Of a stretch of 64,000 bases of DNA, positions 24,501-36,810 are shown in pieces. Source of the stretch: Homalodisca vitripennis (Eukaryota > Arthropoda > Insecta > Hemiptera > Cicadellidae); the NCBI RefSeq assembly GCF_021130785.1, contig NC_060214.1:44437001-44501000 (forward strand). Direction: 5' to 3'. A program made the position numbers and the translations under genes. The notes under the pieces are model-generated. The model searched no databases and had not been told where the DNA came from. It saw only the letters and a list, made by a program, of their open reading frames with translations. Position 1 is the stretch's first letter. Every line of letters starts with the position of its first letter.

Positions 24501-26761
24501 CTGTCAGTGCTGTAGGGCTGGTTTGTCTGCTTCATCCTGCTCAAATTGTGTCCTCTAACTTTCTTTTCTTCAATGCCTTAGCCTTCCTGATTTTCTTCTC
24601 AAGCTCATTTGCAGCTAATTCGGCTTTCTTGAGTCGCTTATTTCTCAAGGCTTTCATTGCAGCAACCAAATTTTTACCAGGAGAAAGTTTAAGCTCATCC
24701 ATTTTATTTGTACTCTACTTATCAGTCCATTATTAAATGTGCTTATAGCTAAATAAGTCCCATATTTAGCACTGATAGGCTAACAAAAACCCTTTTTGGT
24801 ATTACAGACCAAATCACATTGTTCAATGATTCGTGTTGGGTTTTTGTTTTTGCCCTTCACACATTTTTTGCAAAAGTTCAGGATCAGCCAAATCCCTAAA
24901 TATTGGCTTGATAGCAAGCATAACAGCTTTTGGCAAATGAAAGTGTTTGTTATGATCCATATCAGTATTATCAAGTAAGCTCTGGTTGAACTTACACCAC
25001 GTTCCGTCTCCTTTTGGGCAAAGCTCGTGTTGGGGTTGTTCGTTAGTCGATAAGAACGTGAAAAAATTCAGCCCAAACTGCTTGCTTCATTTCCCTTACA
25101 CTTGATGTGTTCCGACGTATAGCCAGTCCATAATAACTTTGCAGTTGATGAACAGCAGCAGTAGTAAGTCGACCTTTTCCGGACATAGATTGTTTATCTT
25201 CAAGGAGGGTTTTACCCGACGTACTTTTTATTTTGAGTAAACGTGTTTCCCATTCTCTTTTGCACGTGGCCTATGCATTCAAGTTTGTTTATTTTTATTT
25301 CTTCTCCATAAACTTCAGCTTCATTCACTGATGCATAGGCCTTTGAGTCTCCATCTCCCAAGTAGTTGAGGTAGCGAACATTATATTCCGGCTCTGACCT
25401 CCGAAAAAAAAAACCTCTAAAGCGCCAGCGACCTCCATTCCTCCGCATGCTACCCTGATAGTTTGCTTTACAGCTGACTACATGAACATTTTCACACTTA
25501 TTTGGGCATTTTTTTAAAACTTTGAAAGGATAGATACATCTAGTACTTTCCCTGTATCTACTGATTTTAGAGAAAGAATGCCATTTTGAGAGACATGGCC
25601 TCTCTTTTGCCATGAACCGTCTAGTGCAACGCATAATTATGTCGGTCCCCATCATTACTGCTCACTGCTTCTTCTACGGCGTTTTCTCATACTTTTTTTA
25701 CACATATTTTCTGCTACTGTGCCTAAAACTTGTTCATGTTTTCTATAATGAACTGGAGGAGGAGGAAGATTTAGAGTGCCACACAAGATTTGGGCTGCTG
25801 TGTGGCCTTTGCCAATGCTGCGCATACCGTGCACAAGACGTAGGTTCAAGTCGTAAAGAGAGTTACAGATTTTCCATTGATATTTTCAGTGATTTTATTA
25901 ACAATTGTCCAAATAACCTTTTTTTGTCTGTACAGTTTGGACAATACACTGAGAAATTTACTGCAAGTCCTTCAACAGACTGCCTTTCAAAAATCAATTT
26001 GTGCTTGCAAAACGACTACTGCATCCTGCGATTTCATTTATGGCTTCGGCAAGCGAATTCAAATCAAATATGTCATATGCTAAAACCTCATTTCTTCTGG
26101 ATTATAGTATTTTCAAATTACCTTGAACTTTCATTTTTCTAACAGAAAGAACTAGGGGTGGTAGGATTATCAGAAGTAGTCAGTGCTGGTGGTAGGCCTG
26201 GGCAAAGTTTCAGTATTGAGGTATAACATAGCCTCAGAAGATCTATCAAGGCTAGATTTAGTCTTTCCAACATGCTTTCTCTTGGAATAACACTTGAAAC
26301 GATTCCCGATTTTCTGTTTATTTCCCATGTTAACTTGAAACAACAACTAATATTCACAAAACTCGAATAAAGTAAACTGTCACTTTGAAAACAACACAAA
26401 TTGAGAAACACTCTCACTGACATCACATAAACAAAGATCACATGGCAAATAGTACAACCTGACAGAGACAAAAATATACATCAAAAGCAGGGTAGCCAAC
26501 ATAACATAACAATAAGGAAACATAGGTGAATAGTAGTAGTATGTATGAATATGATTAAAGCGGTGGGCCACCAGCGGGGCTGCCTCTTTCACCATAAATT
26601 GGTTGCAATGCTTTCGAAAAAACTTTCTTTTCCAATAATTTCTAATAAAGATAGAAAGAAAATAAGCACATCTTTGAAAAGGTGAGGTTCTGAAGAATAT
26701 AAAACTAAAAAAAAAAACCAAAAAACTCAAAAAAATGAAATTTTTGGTACGGACCCCCCCC
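24500..26761 (-). mobile_element. Mutator/Kolobok-like transposon, copy 2 (truncated)
   Basis: The minus-strand copy of the element at 7,513-10,144. Its transposase-start end is intact: read outward it finishes in a C-run at 26,761, followed by TTAA at 26,762-26,765. The opposite end is missing. Segment-A similarity runs to about 24,500 and the coding region begins there, so the ~420-base tail and inverted end of copy 1 are absent. Truncation came by deletion or during insertion. Confidence 0.7.
24504..26328 (-). pseudogene. Mutator-like transposase pseudogene, copy 2
   Basis: Same family as 7,940-9,724. ATG at 26,328 gives MGNKQKIGNRFK. Then come LRLVHGMRSIGKGHTAAQ (from 25,849 downward), a YLGDGDS block (about 25,345-25,365), KLECIGHVQKRMG, and a frameshifted NPN/ESLNN site whose Glu codon is at 24,830-24,832. 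The basic C-terminal tail LEKKIRKAKALKKRKLED leads to a stop at 24,504-24,506. Many shifts and stops break it, including TGA soon after the N-terminal basic part. The first-Asp block is hard to read here. It differs from copy 1 at many residues, so the two are separate old insertions rather than a recent duplication. Confidence 0.85.
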
Positions 26762-26769
26762 TTAATAGC

Positions 26770-26870
26770 CTATAGACTATATATTTTACACAAAGCTTTA
26801 CTTCTATATAAGCAAAACTGAGATAATGGAGTATGTCACCCATGGGATTTGTATGAGCATTAATGAATAA
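26770..26870 (+). repeat. Shared TATA-bearing block 'M', copy 1
   Basis: TTCTATATAAGCAAAACTGAG followed by an ATGTCRCYCCATGGG block recurs at 32,190-32,275 and, more weakly, at 57,030-57,110. Weaker similarity continues downstream toward 27,300 and 32,620. It could be a promoter of a duplicated locus or a fragment of a repeat. Confidence 0.45.
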
Positions 26871-28014
26871 TATTCATCTATGTTTTATAGCATATTATGC
26901 TAATATACATGTGCTGAATATACATCCGTCTTTACATGTTGCCATTGCCGGGTATGAATTAAATTAATTTGCAAAACCTATAAATAAAATCACACGAGAT
27001 TTGAAAATGTGATTGTTTATTTCATGAATTAAAACGAAATAATAATACAGCAAAGATTTAAAATTCGGTGAAATATGGATTTCAATGCACTTTAGTAGTA
27101 GTACTCTCCATAGCAAACCGAAACTTCAATCATTTCTACACTACTATGAAAGTATAATTAAAGAATTTTAAATGTGAGTGTATAATTTGGCAAAATTAAA
27201 AAACCGTAGACTATTGCTTCGCATTGAACTTTATTTATACGCAGCAAGATGTTTTCTATCAAGGCACATGGCAAACCAAGTAATTTGGTTAGTCTTAATA
27301 ATTTTTGTAATTATTTATTTGTGTTTGTACGCCTGGTTATCCGGTCAAGGATATCTTGACAAATAAATGAGTTATAAATATATTTTTTTTTCATCCAACC
27401 TCATTGAAATCTGCTTTGGGATACGAGGTGACAGAGTGGCGATATAACAGGTCTACTCATATTTCGAAAAATTGTATTTTTGGAGGGGTTTTTATGGAGA
27501 TCGTTTACTGGTATGTGTAAGCCAGAAAAAACAGGAAGCGTATTTGGAAAGTTGGGGAAAATGCTTGCCTGAAAGTTAGGGGCACCGAATCATACCCAAC
27601 ATGTACGTTTTGGGTGTACTTTTTTTGTGCAATCAATCTTTATTTAATTTATTATAGGCATTCGTCCCTAGAAAGCCAAACTCCAGTGCGGTGCTTTTCC
27701 AAGTGGTCGATAGAGGAAGTTTTCACTGTTCACTGATTTTAAGCATGCTGCACCAGTGGTCCGCTGAGCCAAAAGAAGGAATAACCAACAAACTCCACAA
27801 TCGGTGGAGTTAAGAAAGAAAAAAGCGGCATTTTCTGGAACAGGCCCCATCCATCACGCCTCCGCCTATCGCTAGGTGAACCTAATATGGTAGAGACACC
27901 CTGCTATAAACCAGAGATGAATAGCGCGAGAAAAAAGGAGGCCTAACAAGAAATCATAGCCACAACCAAAACCACCACAGCCTCAGAATAAATTTCAGGG
28001 GCTTCTTGTGTTTG
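26871..28014. other. Unassigned stretch
   Basis: A 62-codon open frame (27,178-27,366) has a hydrophobic C-terminal run, and part of it (NQVIWL) has a weak counterpart near 32,600 (NHVIWL); I do not call a gene. From about 27,660 the text becomes less AT-rich and may be the leader of the gag-like remnant that follows. Confidence 0.35.
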
Positions 28015-28560
28015 ATAAAAGGCCAGATGACCTATGCCGAGATCCTAGGTAAGATCAAAGAGGATGACTCACTAAAGGACGAGAGTGACTGCGTTCAGAC
28101 AATACGCAGGACTAATACAGGAAAATTAAAAGAAAGTCTTGCCTAAGAAGAGCCTGGAGAGAGCTATGAAGTTGCTTCCACCAATTCAAGGCGCTCTGGG
28201 AACCGACAAAAATGTCAGTCGAGGAAGCGGACATTAATATTAAGGACGTGATAAAGGGGGACATATTTTAGGTGATTCCATGGCACCTTGTTGTGAACAC
28301 TAATGCTGGGGTGCGTAAGTTCGCTGTGCTTTGCGTGCAACAAGACAGACCTTGACCATCAGGCTCACACTTCCTGTAAGAAACACTCCTGGACTTTTGG
28401 GATAAAATATAGCCAACTCAGGATACGCGGTGTTCCTAAACATGTGACAAGTGTTCGACCTTCGGGCATCCTATCTGGCAGCTGCAAAATCCAGAAAAAA
28501 AGAACACTTGGATCATGTGTGGCGGAATAGACCCAATATTGCAACCTTAAATAGCGAGGC
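28015..28560 (+). pseudogene. Non-LTR retrotransposon gag-like remnant
   Basis: The phrase MTYAEILGKIKEDDSLKD, followed by CVQTIRRTNTGKL (28,022-28,130), resembles the ORF1/gag start of Jockey/R1-type elements, which bind element RNA. Further on, a CDKC...FGH-like scrap (about 28,430-28,470) could be a CCHC zinc knuckle. The frames are shifted and stopped many times, and no endonuclease or reverse transcriptase follows. I rely on remembered family patterns only, so the call is moderate to weak. Confidence 0.4.
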
Positions 28561-31500
28561 GCTCTTTGTTGGTGGGTGGTCGGCGAATGCAGACAACTAG
28601 CAACCTGTAGTTCAGTTTAATAATTAGTGTTGTGTTTACTTTTTATTAAGTGGCATGTTTTCGAATTAGTAAATTTGACACACAAAAATGGTGTTTGTAA
28701 TTCATGACCTATGCTTGTGACAATTACTCTGGTATTTGATTTATTTTAACCTAGTTTTTGTAATTATTTGCTAGGTTTAACATATTTACCTGAAGAAATA
28801 TATCAAATTTTAGATCTCTTAAAATGTTGTCTTACTAATTTTCCGTATCACGATTTCCAGAAAAATTCTGTTTCACAATCCTCAATCGTCAAAAAAACTT
28901 CAAAACAAAGAAATTGAGAAAGTATTTAAAAGGGCATACTGCAAGAATAATTCAAATTCCCTCATTTTACTGATATGGTAATATATTGGTAATAAATATA
29001 TTAAAGGTATTAACGTTTTGAGCCAAGATAGGACTGACATTGCTGGCAAAAATAACTGTGCAAAAAAATCCACAGACAAGAAAAAGACCTATGTATCAAT
29101 AAATAACATGATTACTGAAAACAAACTAACTACTTTAAAGAATTAAAAATTTTTAAATACATAAATGATTTGTATGTAAATGAATTAGCTTATATATACT
29201 AAAACCATTAGTTTTCTGATAGTTTGTATATATAGTAAATAAAGTAAATGTTAAAATACATGGCCCTGTCTTCCAATTAATCTATTTTATGTTATGCCTA
29301 TAAAAGGGGAACACTCCTGTTTTAGAAAAATACTTTTTTGCTTACCACATCTAAACAACAGTAATGATATCGTAACTCAAAAACTTTGATGGCAGGAATT
29401 TCAAATTGCTCAATTAAGGTAATCACTACTTAATTGTGTAAATACAGTGTCCCATTTCGTGTAAATTATATGTTTAGATAACCAGTAAATTGAGTTTTCC
29501 CAAACAATGCTTAGACAGCCCCGCTGAATAGTTAAATAGAATATGTACGTGCTTTTTCAACAGTATCATTAAAATGTTACTTAATTAAAAGGTAATTAAA
29601 GGTTATTTACTCTAATAATTCAATACTTTACGTTTGTGTTTAAATTCCTTAATAAACAAACACGGTATTTATAGGATATATAATGGATTATCTATGTCGA
29701 AACCATAGTTGTTAAGCTTAATTATGTTCGGAAGAATAAAAATAATAGTTCAGGATTGCATAAACAGTAGTTCATAATTTATATTCTAAGGCAGCCTGTA
29801 CAGTATAGCAAGTATAGAGCTGTGGTTTTATTACTTTTATGTTGTGCTTTTTCACATTCATCAAAAACATAGTTTAAGTTAAATATATCAAAGTAGGCCT
29901 ATATTAAACACACACCACACACACACACACAATAATTATATATGTATAGTATATATATTTATATATATTAATATATATATAAAATGTTCTTATAGCCCTA
30001 TTTATATGTTTTGTAGTTTCCTGAAGACGGCTTAGCACGAAATATAGAAAACTGTTAATACATTTGAAGATTTTCTTATTGAAGATTAATATATATAATT
30101 TATGTGTGCTTTTGTGGATTAGTATGTAAGTAAATAGTTTAATTTGGTTACCTTTATTTACATAATTTGTAAAAGTTTACTTTGCTTTTAATACATACAC
30201 TGGCATCTTTAAGTACAGTGCCATCTTTTGATTTTAAAATTTTACCTGGAAGTTACATTCTACATTGCGAGTTCAATTAAGGTGCATGTTCCATCTTGAT
30301 CTTTGGCATATTTTTATCGTAACATAACTTTTGCGCGATATAGCCTGATAAAAAATAAGATTTACACTTTATGCTGTGAATATTTTAAAGAGCCAGCACC
30401 ATTTCTCTTCCAAGTTTTAGTCTGTGTTAGGGCTTTTTTGCATGTTACTTAATAATCTACAAGAAGCAATATGGGTTTAGATAATGGTGCGTGTATCTCT
30501 TCGGGAATTGACTGATCGTTAATGGTCCTTCTTACCAATCCCGAAGATACATCGAGTAAATTTTCCCATTTTATATTTTTCACTAAACTTCAATTATACG
30601 CCAAAAAAACAAAGTTGTTGATAGTGCATGTTCCGCTTGTGAATTTGGTTTTTATCGCCATTGAAGCCTAACACTTTCGGTGCTAAAAAAAACATTTTCT
30701 GTCTAGTTGGATTCTTCTGACTGACTGCTGGATTATATTGAATTTAAAAAGAGTTTCAGCTATTAATATCGATTTTTCTTTCTTGGAGAATAAACTGGGG
30801 AAATCTGGTGTTCCAAGCGTTCTTAGTTTACTTTGGTCGTAACAGATAGGCAGCTCAGAGGATATAAAATAATAAGTTTTGAAAGGCATTTTATTACACT
30901 CCAGAGCCGGAATAAGACCACCAGGTTTGGCTAGGTAGTCTTTATACTCATTCCAGATCTTGAAATTGATTGAATTAAATAACGAGTATTATATTTAGTG
31001 TATCATATCCTGTTTCCATAATTCTTATACGCTTCTTATTTAATTTTTATTATTTTCCTATTTATGTGGCTAACCGCTATGATGTAAATACAAATTCATA
31101 CTAGGGCTTAGTACAAAGAAGTTTTACATGTAATTTGTAAAGAATGTACAGATAAGCGGCAATAGGAATTCTAGATTACTTTTTCATCCATTTAAAAAAC
31201 GTAAGTAATACAATTTATGTATTTTTTATTTGAACTTTATTTTTACCTTATTTACGCAGCTTGAATTTTTTTAAACGGTTAACTACTTTTTAACATTATT
31301 TCATTAAAATATTTTTAAACTACCTTATACATATCGATTTTCAAAGCTGCAACTATGCTAGTAAACCCAAAAATAATCTGTGTCAGAACATTTCAGAGTG
31401 ACAATTATCAAGGTTCACGGGCGTTCAATGTATATATTAAGACAAAATATTGAACAATATAGCATAAAACTATTAAAACAATAGTTTGAAGAGGTCTGAA

Positions 31501-32189
31501 CTTATTTAGTCCACCGAATAATATCGTTAGAACATTGTTGCCCAATTAATCAAAAATATAAAAAACACAAAGAGGAGTAAAATCGAAAAACAATCTGTGG
31601 CCCGAACATTTCAAAGTGACCTAATTTGTCATTGATTTACGAGCGTTTAATCTATCAAACGCTACTACCAGTAAAACACAAACAGGAAGTGAAATAAGTT
31701 AGTGCACTGTAAAAATTTGAACCGCTTATAATAGTTTTCCAAGTAGAGAAAGTCGTTTCTCCATCAGCGCGTAAATCAGTGTTTACCCTGAATTATCGAT
31801 CAGTTTTTTTTCCCAGCGAGTGATCCCATAAACTCTGCCGACTACTATGGGAAGTTACAACCGCTTAATTTCGTGAGGGCATCATGTTTTTCGTCGGGTG
31901 TGTGATGAACGTGTTACTACTTACGATGTTTCTATCTACAATAATCTTTATTAATATTGGGGTGTGGTACATGTATTAAAACTAATGTTACGAATTCATG
32001 TAAAAAACAAAATCGGAACTTTTTTTCTTTGACGTGCAATCTATAGAGGATCGTGAGACAAATTTATACATTTTGTAGGCAGAACGTTATCAAAGCTTAT
32101 TACTCCTGGTCAATCTATATTCCTTTTACGTCTGTTTGTGAATACGCAATATATTTGGCAAAGGAACGGGCCTAAGGACTGTATAATGT
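28561..32189. other. AT-rich stretch with minor repeats
   Basis: No gene is supported. Contents: a (CA)n/(TA)n tract at about 29,908-29,985; an imperfect inverted repeat with arms 30,493-30,510 and 30,535-30,550; and a direct repeat (31,370-31,435 and 31,590-31,660) sharing GAACATTTCARAGTGAC. Confidence 0.45.
29908..29985. repeat. CA and TA microsatellite
   Basis: An imperfect (CA)n run is followed by (TA)n runs. Confidence 0.85.
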
Positions 32190-32275
32190 TGTATGAATCT
32201 TCACTTTTATATAGGCAATACTGAGTTTATTGATGGTGCATGTCGCTCCATGGGGTTTACTTGAGTGCTAGCTCA
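32190..32275 (+). repeat. Shared TATA-bearing block 'M', copy 2
   Basis: CACTTTTATATAGGCAATACTG, then GCATGTCGCTCCATGGGGTTT, aligns with 26,785-26,860. About 700 bases of AT-rich text without a gene follow up to the mariner element. Confidence 0.45.
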
Positions 32276-32992
32276 CACTTTTATATTGGTCTTACGGGTA
32301 CCCATGATGGTAACGAGAAAGTAACAGAACAATAAACAAAATTTTTAAAAAAACTGATCACGATCGAGATTGAAATATGTTACCATAATAAACGCTTGTG
32401 ACTAACCACTCAAACACGAACTTAATTTCTTTAGTGCGGCTTGAACTAAACTTTTCAATTATTTAAACACTGCTATGAAAACTCACCTTATGTATCGCGT
32501 GCAGGATATTCTAGAAAGCGTTTATATGAAGACGTTTAAATATTGGTTGAAAATTAATTTCTAACACAGTAAAGAATAGGTTTTATTGTGGCATATGTTT
32601 AACCATGTAATTTGGCTGAGCGCCATTGAAGCTTCATAGTAGCCTTCATGTAATTTATTTTTTTACTAGCATAGAGATAAAGTTTTTATCTGTAATGATT
32701 ATTTGCGTGTTTATATGTCCACAGAAAATGTGGAGAGTAGTATGGAGTAACGAACTTAAGGTGTGGATAAGTAGCTTGCCTCGTTCAATACTTACAGTAT
32801 TAGTCTGTAGGTGTCTAGTCATTAGATTGTTATTAAAATCCAAGACGAATAGTAAAAAAATATAAAACTTGTAACATGTAAAACAATTAAGATTAATTTT
32901 ATATCAGGTTTTAATCCGAAATATCACTGAGCTCATTAATCTTTTTCTCTGACAGATTTAAAAAAAGTGTTTCCCATGATAGTACATTTCTA
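32276..32992. other. Unassigned stretch
   Basis: Weakly similar to 26,870-27,360 in a few blocks (for example ACTGCTATGAAAA and CATGTAATTTGGCTGA). A 79-codon frame at 32,626-32,865 and its antisense frame have no known motif. Confidence 0.35.
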
Positions 32993-33375
32993 CTGGGTGT
33001 CCAAAAAGTCTCGGGTCGATTAAATATTTTTCCCAAAATTTTTATAAATAGAGCTATAAAACCTTACAAAAAAGTTACTGGACTAAAAATCTATTTTATC
33101 ACATATTCAGTGATCCGCTACTTCCTCAGGGGGACGGCCCGCTAGGAGTCAGAAAACAAATCTTAAATGTAAGCATAGGTTGATATGCATATCAAAATAA
33201 AAGGTCTTTAATTAGTAGAGTTACAGAGCCACAAAACCGACCTCAAACGGATAGCCGAGTCAAAAATGACAGCCGTTCAAAGATGGCTAGAGTTTGCAAA
33301 CTTAGGTTAATGTAAATAATGCACTGATGAGCTTTTTGATTTTAAACTTCAGTAACCCAAAACTGTTAACAATTG
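32993..33375 (+). repeat. Left long terminal inverted repeat
   Basis: Matches the reverse complement of 35,037-35,418 along its length, including a GC-rich block CTCAGGGGGACGGCCCGCTA. Confidence 0.88.
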
Positions 33376-33850
33376 AATCAGTCAGTTGAAAACACCTCAT
33401 GTTCATTTTTTACCAATAATGAGTTAGGCATGCCAAAATGTAGTTGAAGGCAAGGCGCGAATTCCAGTACTAAGTAAACACCACATCTCCACTAAGTAAA
33501 CCATAGTGATAGCAGATGTTAAAATATTCATTCTTTTGAGAAACACCTCCATCTCCTGGAGATGTGTTATTTCTCAAATGACTTAAAATTTTCTAGCTGG
33601 TTGTGCAGCATTGTCCTTGTTAATATTATTGTAGCCTAGAACAGCTGTAAAATAATTACACTGTGGTTTAATAATTAATTGTTGTTTTAGAATAATAAGT
33701 TTCATTATCTCTGAGGGGTATTCCCGCAGGCAGTAACCATTCTTGCTTTAGTTAGATGTTATTAGTGGCATTCTTCTCGTTAGTAAAGACAGACCGTAAC
33801 AGTTTTTTGCTCCTAATTTGTTTCAACTTAGTTTTTAATCTTTCTTTGCT
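33376..33850. other. Mariner element leader
   Basis: About 475 bases between the left TIR and the transposase start. A small hairpin is possible at about 33,485-33,570, where CACATCTCC and GGAGATGTG recur. Confidence 0.4.
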
Positions 33851-34975
33851 ATGGCACTTAGTGAACGTGAGAGAGTTTACCATATTATTGATGCGTGGTT
33901 GGGGGGATTTAACACGGTCTCCCAGTGAAGTTCAACACCAATTCAAATGAATCATTTACCAAAACCGAAAAACCCAATGTCAAAATCAAACAGTTACGAG
34001 AACAATAGACCGTTTTGTAAACTCATGGAACTGTCTCTGATCTTCCTAGAAGTGTCGTCACACCAAGTGCCAACCGATCAGGATTCGAGTGTGGAATTCT
34101 TCAGTCATTCATTGAGAATCCTCATGAAACGCTCAGATCGGCTGCAGGCAATCATGATATGTCCAAAGCTGCTGTTCAAAACATTTTGCATAAAAATTTT
34201 TTCAAGCCATACAAATTTACATTGCATCAAGAACTAAACGAAGACGATTTTGGACAGGCGTCTAGAGTTTTGTGAAAATTATGAATTACCAAGTTAGATA
34301 CAAATCAAATCCTTCTAAATGACATTGTATTTTCAGACGAGGCTACATTCATGTTAAAAAATGGCAATGTAAACAAACACAACAACCGTTACTGGACTGA
34401 TAGTAATAAACCACTGGATGATAGAAGGTCACACGCAACACCCACAAAAGTTGAATGTCTGGGCCGGCATATTACGTGGAAGAATTGTGGGGCCGTTTTT
34501 TTATCAACGGAACTTTTAGACGGAGTTTCCTACCTTGACATGCTCAGAAACCGTATAATACCAGCTCTTCGAAATATTGTTTGGTGAAAACTTGGCTCAA
34601 ATCTGGTTTCAACAAGACGGAGCACACCCGCGCAATTCAGGAATATTGTAAGGGATTACGTAAATGGTATGATCCCTCAAAGAAGGGATCGGAAAGGAGA
34701 GGTGCCATTTGAATGACCCGCTCGTTCCCCCGACTCAACTCATTTGGATTTCTTTTTCAGGGTTATCTTAAAGATAGGGTGTATAAAAAGAAAACCAAAG
34801 GATTTGGAAAGAAATTGAGGGAAACAGGATCTTAAAAGAAAGCAGTTGTTTGGAACGTGAGGAAGCAGGACCTACAACACGCTGTGGAGGCCTTTTATCA
34901 CCGATTAGCTCCACTGTCAAACAACATAAGGCGGACACTTCGAGCATCAGTTGTGAAATGGCTCTCTGTAAGTAG
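33851..34975 (+). pseudogene. Mariner-type transposase pseudogene
   Basis: The product would cut and paste the element at TA sites. ATG 33,851 gives MALSERERVYHIIDAW, a paired-type DNA-binding start. Catalytic blocks seen are SDEATF (Asp 34,336-34,338), WFQQDGAHPR (Asp 34,616-34,618) and PARSPDSTHLDFF (third Asp 34,747-34,749). The last two lie 131 bases apart, which is not a multiple of three, so an indel lies between. Intact relatives I recall have about 41 residues there (DD41D, rosa-like). Breaks: TGA soon after the start (near 33,927), shifts near 33,950, 34,240 and 34,590, and stops after the second Asp. The 3' end is approximate. Confidence 0.85.
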
Positions 34976-35036
34976 TAATATTCTAATGACTGAATCAATT
35001 TGCTAATAATGAAACTTATTATTCTATACAACAACA

Positions 35037-35418
35037 AATAATTGTAAACAGTTTTGGGTTTAGTAAAGTTAAAATCAAAAAGGCTCATCAGTGTATTTTT
35101 TTACATAAACCTAACTTGCAAACTCTAGCCATCTTTGAACGGCTGTCATTTTTGACTCGGTTATCCGTTTGAGGTCGGGTTTTGCGGCCTCTGTACTCTA
35201 CTAATAAAGACCTTTTATTTGATAAGCATATCAACCTATGCTTTACATTTAAGATTTGTTTCTGACTCCTAGCGGGCCGTCCCCCTGAGGAAGTAGCGGA
35301 TCACTGAATATGTGATAAAATAGGATTTTTATGTCCCGTAACTTTTTGTAAGCTTTTATAGCTCAATTTAAAAATTTTGAAAATATTTAATCGACCCGAG
35401 ACTTTTTTGGACACCCTG
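35037..35418 (-). repeat. Right long terminal inverted repeat
   Basis: Reverse complement of 32,993-33,375; ends GGACACCCTG before the flanking TA. Confidence 0.88.
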
Positions 35419-35670
35419 TAATATAGTTATTAAATGTAGTTAATTTCATTATTTTACTAGTGTGCATTTGTGGTCTTTTGCATGCTTACATTATGAAACT
35501 ATGCAAAAATGAGTTAAGTAGTTAATTTTAATAAGGGAATATGTTTTATTAATATTAAAAATAAAATATTTTGTATTTTTTCCCATAGTAAAATTTTTAG
35601 TAGTTTTTCTGTTACATTTTGGGGTAAGTACGCAACGATAACTGTTGAGTTTTTATAGTAATTTTACGGT

Positions 35671-36810
35671 TTAAAGGGGGAGTTCACGCCAAAAATTGCC
35701 AAAATATGAATGTTTACATTTTTTTTATTCTTTTATTTTTTAAAATTATATATTAATAATTCTGAACATAAAGCAAGTTAAAAAACCAACCTTTATATAC
35801 GATTTCTTTTCTCATAAAAAAATTATACTTTGAAGTTGCACTTTATTTTAGTGATTTTTGTAGCATTCACAATCTTGACATAGTTTGCTTTTTGTAGATT
35901 GATTACTTATTCCAAACTAAAATCTAGCCACTAATTATAGTACTGGCATATAGTATTATGGAGCCTTACTTCCAAAGCTAGAACCCCTCAGCTGACTGAG
36001 AAGGAAACCAGTTCCAAGGGAGGCGGTGGGAGGGAGAGTGGTATTTAATTCTATAAGCAGAAATGTTTTCTGAACAAGCTGGACGTCTCACTGTTTTGGG
36101 TTACATTGGTTAGCAGAACAATAACTGAGCTCCTAGTCTTTGTTGTATGTCTACCATACCTCCATGTAAATTTAAAAGTTTTCCCTCTTCAATATATTGT
36201 GACAATTTGGTAGGATATTTTTACCTGAGTGAGATTGACCGCGGTTTAGTGAAGCTGTATGACTTACAAATTTGTGATCTGTTGAATATTTCACAACAAC
36301 GAGAATTTGTTTTGTTCCTTTGCAGTGTATAATGATAGTAACAGATTTGATAAAAGTGCGTTTAGAGGTTTTAGATTTTTTTAGATTACTAGTTTTTTTT
36401 TGCAATACGGTTGACTATTGCCTCCCTGTGAAGCAAGGCTGTGTGATAAATAGCAACTTAAGCACCCAAAAACCCGATCTAAAAAATCCTAAGGCTGTGT
36501 TGGCAGGACAAACAAGCGATGGAAGAACATAGTAAGCCCTAGCTACCAAACCTATATACTAGGCCTATGTGAAACCTACACATTCCCACATCTAAATTCA
36601 AAACTCAGGGCTTGGTGAATCCTGTAGTTGCACAGCAGCATATACTTCTCATGGCAATAAGACATAAGGCTATATAAGCAAACTAAAGAAAAGATAACTT
36701 AACCTAAATTTTGTCGGAAACTGAACAAATATATAGATCGAGGGTACTTTGAGGGATTCATACCGTCCCACACCCAGACATAAATCGTTATTTTTGACAA
36801 TTTTTGGCCT
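35671..36810. mobile_element. Possible non-autonomous TTAA element
   Basis: The left edge TTAAAGGGGGAGTTCACGCC, then AAAAATTGCC, resembles the end of the copy-2 element (TTAA, a G-run, then ...CCAAAAATTT). An inverted match to the inner part, GCCAAAAATTG, lies at 36,789-36,809. The G-run and TTAA expected beyond it are not there, so the right end is lost or lies elsewhere. Open frames at 36,147-36,332 and 36,320-36,532 are not recognisable as transposase. Confidence 0.4.

Larger units (their letters stand above)
32993..35418 (+). mobile_element. Mariner-type (DD41D-like) transposon with long TIRs
   Basis: A 2.43-kb element flanked by TA on both sides (32,991-32,992 and 35,419-35,420), the mariner target. 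Inverted ends of about 380 bases (32,993-33,375 and 35,037-35,418) start CTGGGTGTCC and CAGGGTGTCC. The arms differ by scattered substitutions and one-base indels. The interior carries a broken plus-strand transposase. TIRs this long are unusual for mariner, whose ends are commonly about 30 bases. Confidence 0.88.

Noticed and set aside
25612..26142. 176-codon plus-strand frame rich in Phe/Tyr/Leu
   Set aside because: Antisense to the copy-2 Mutator-like transposase; no motif of its own.
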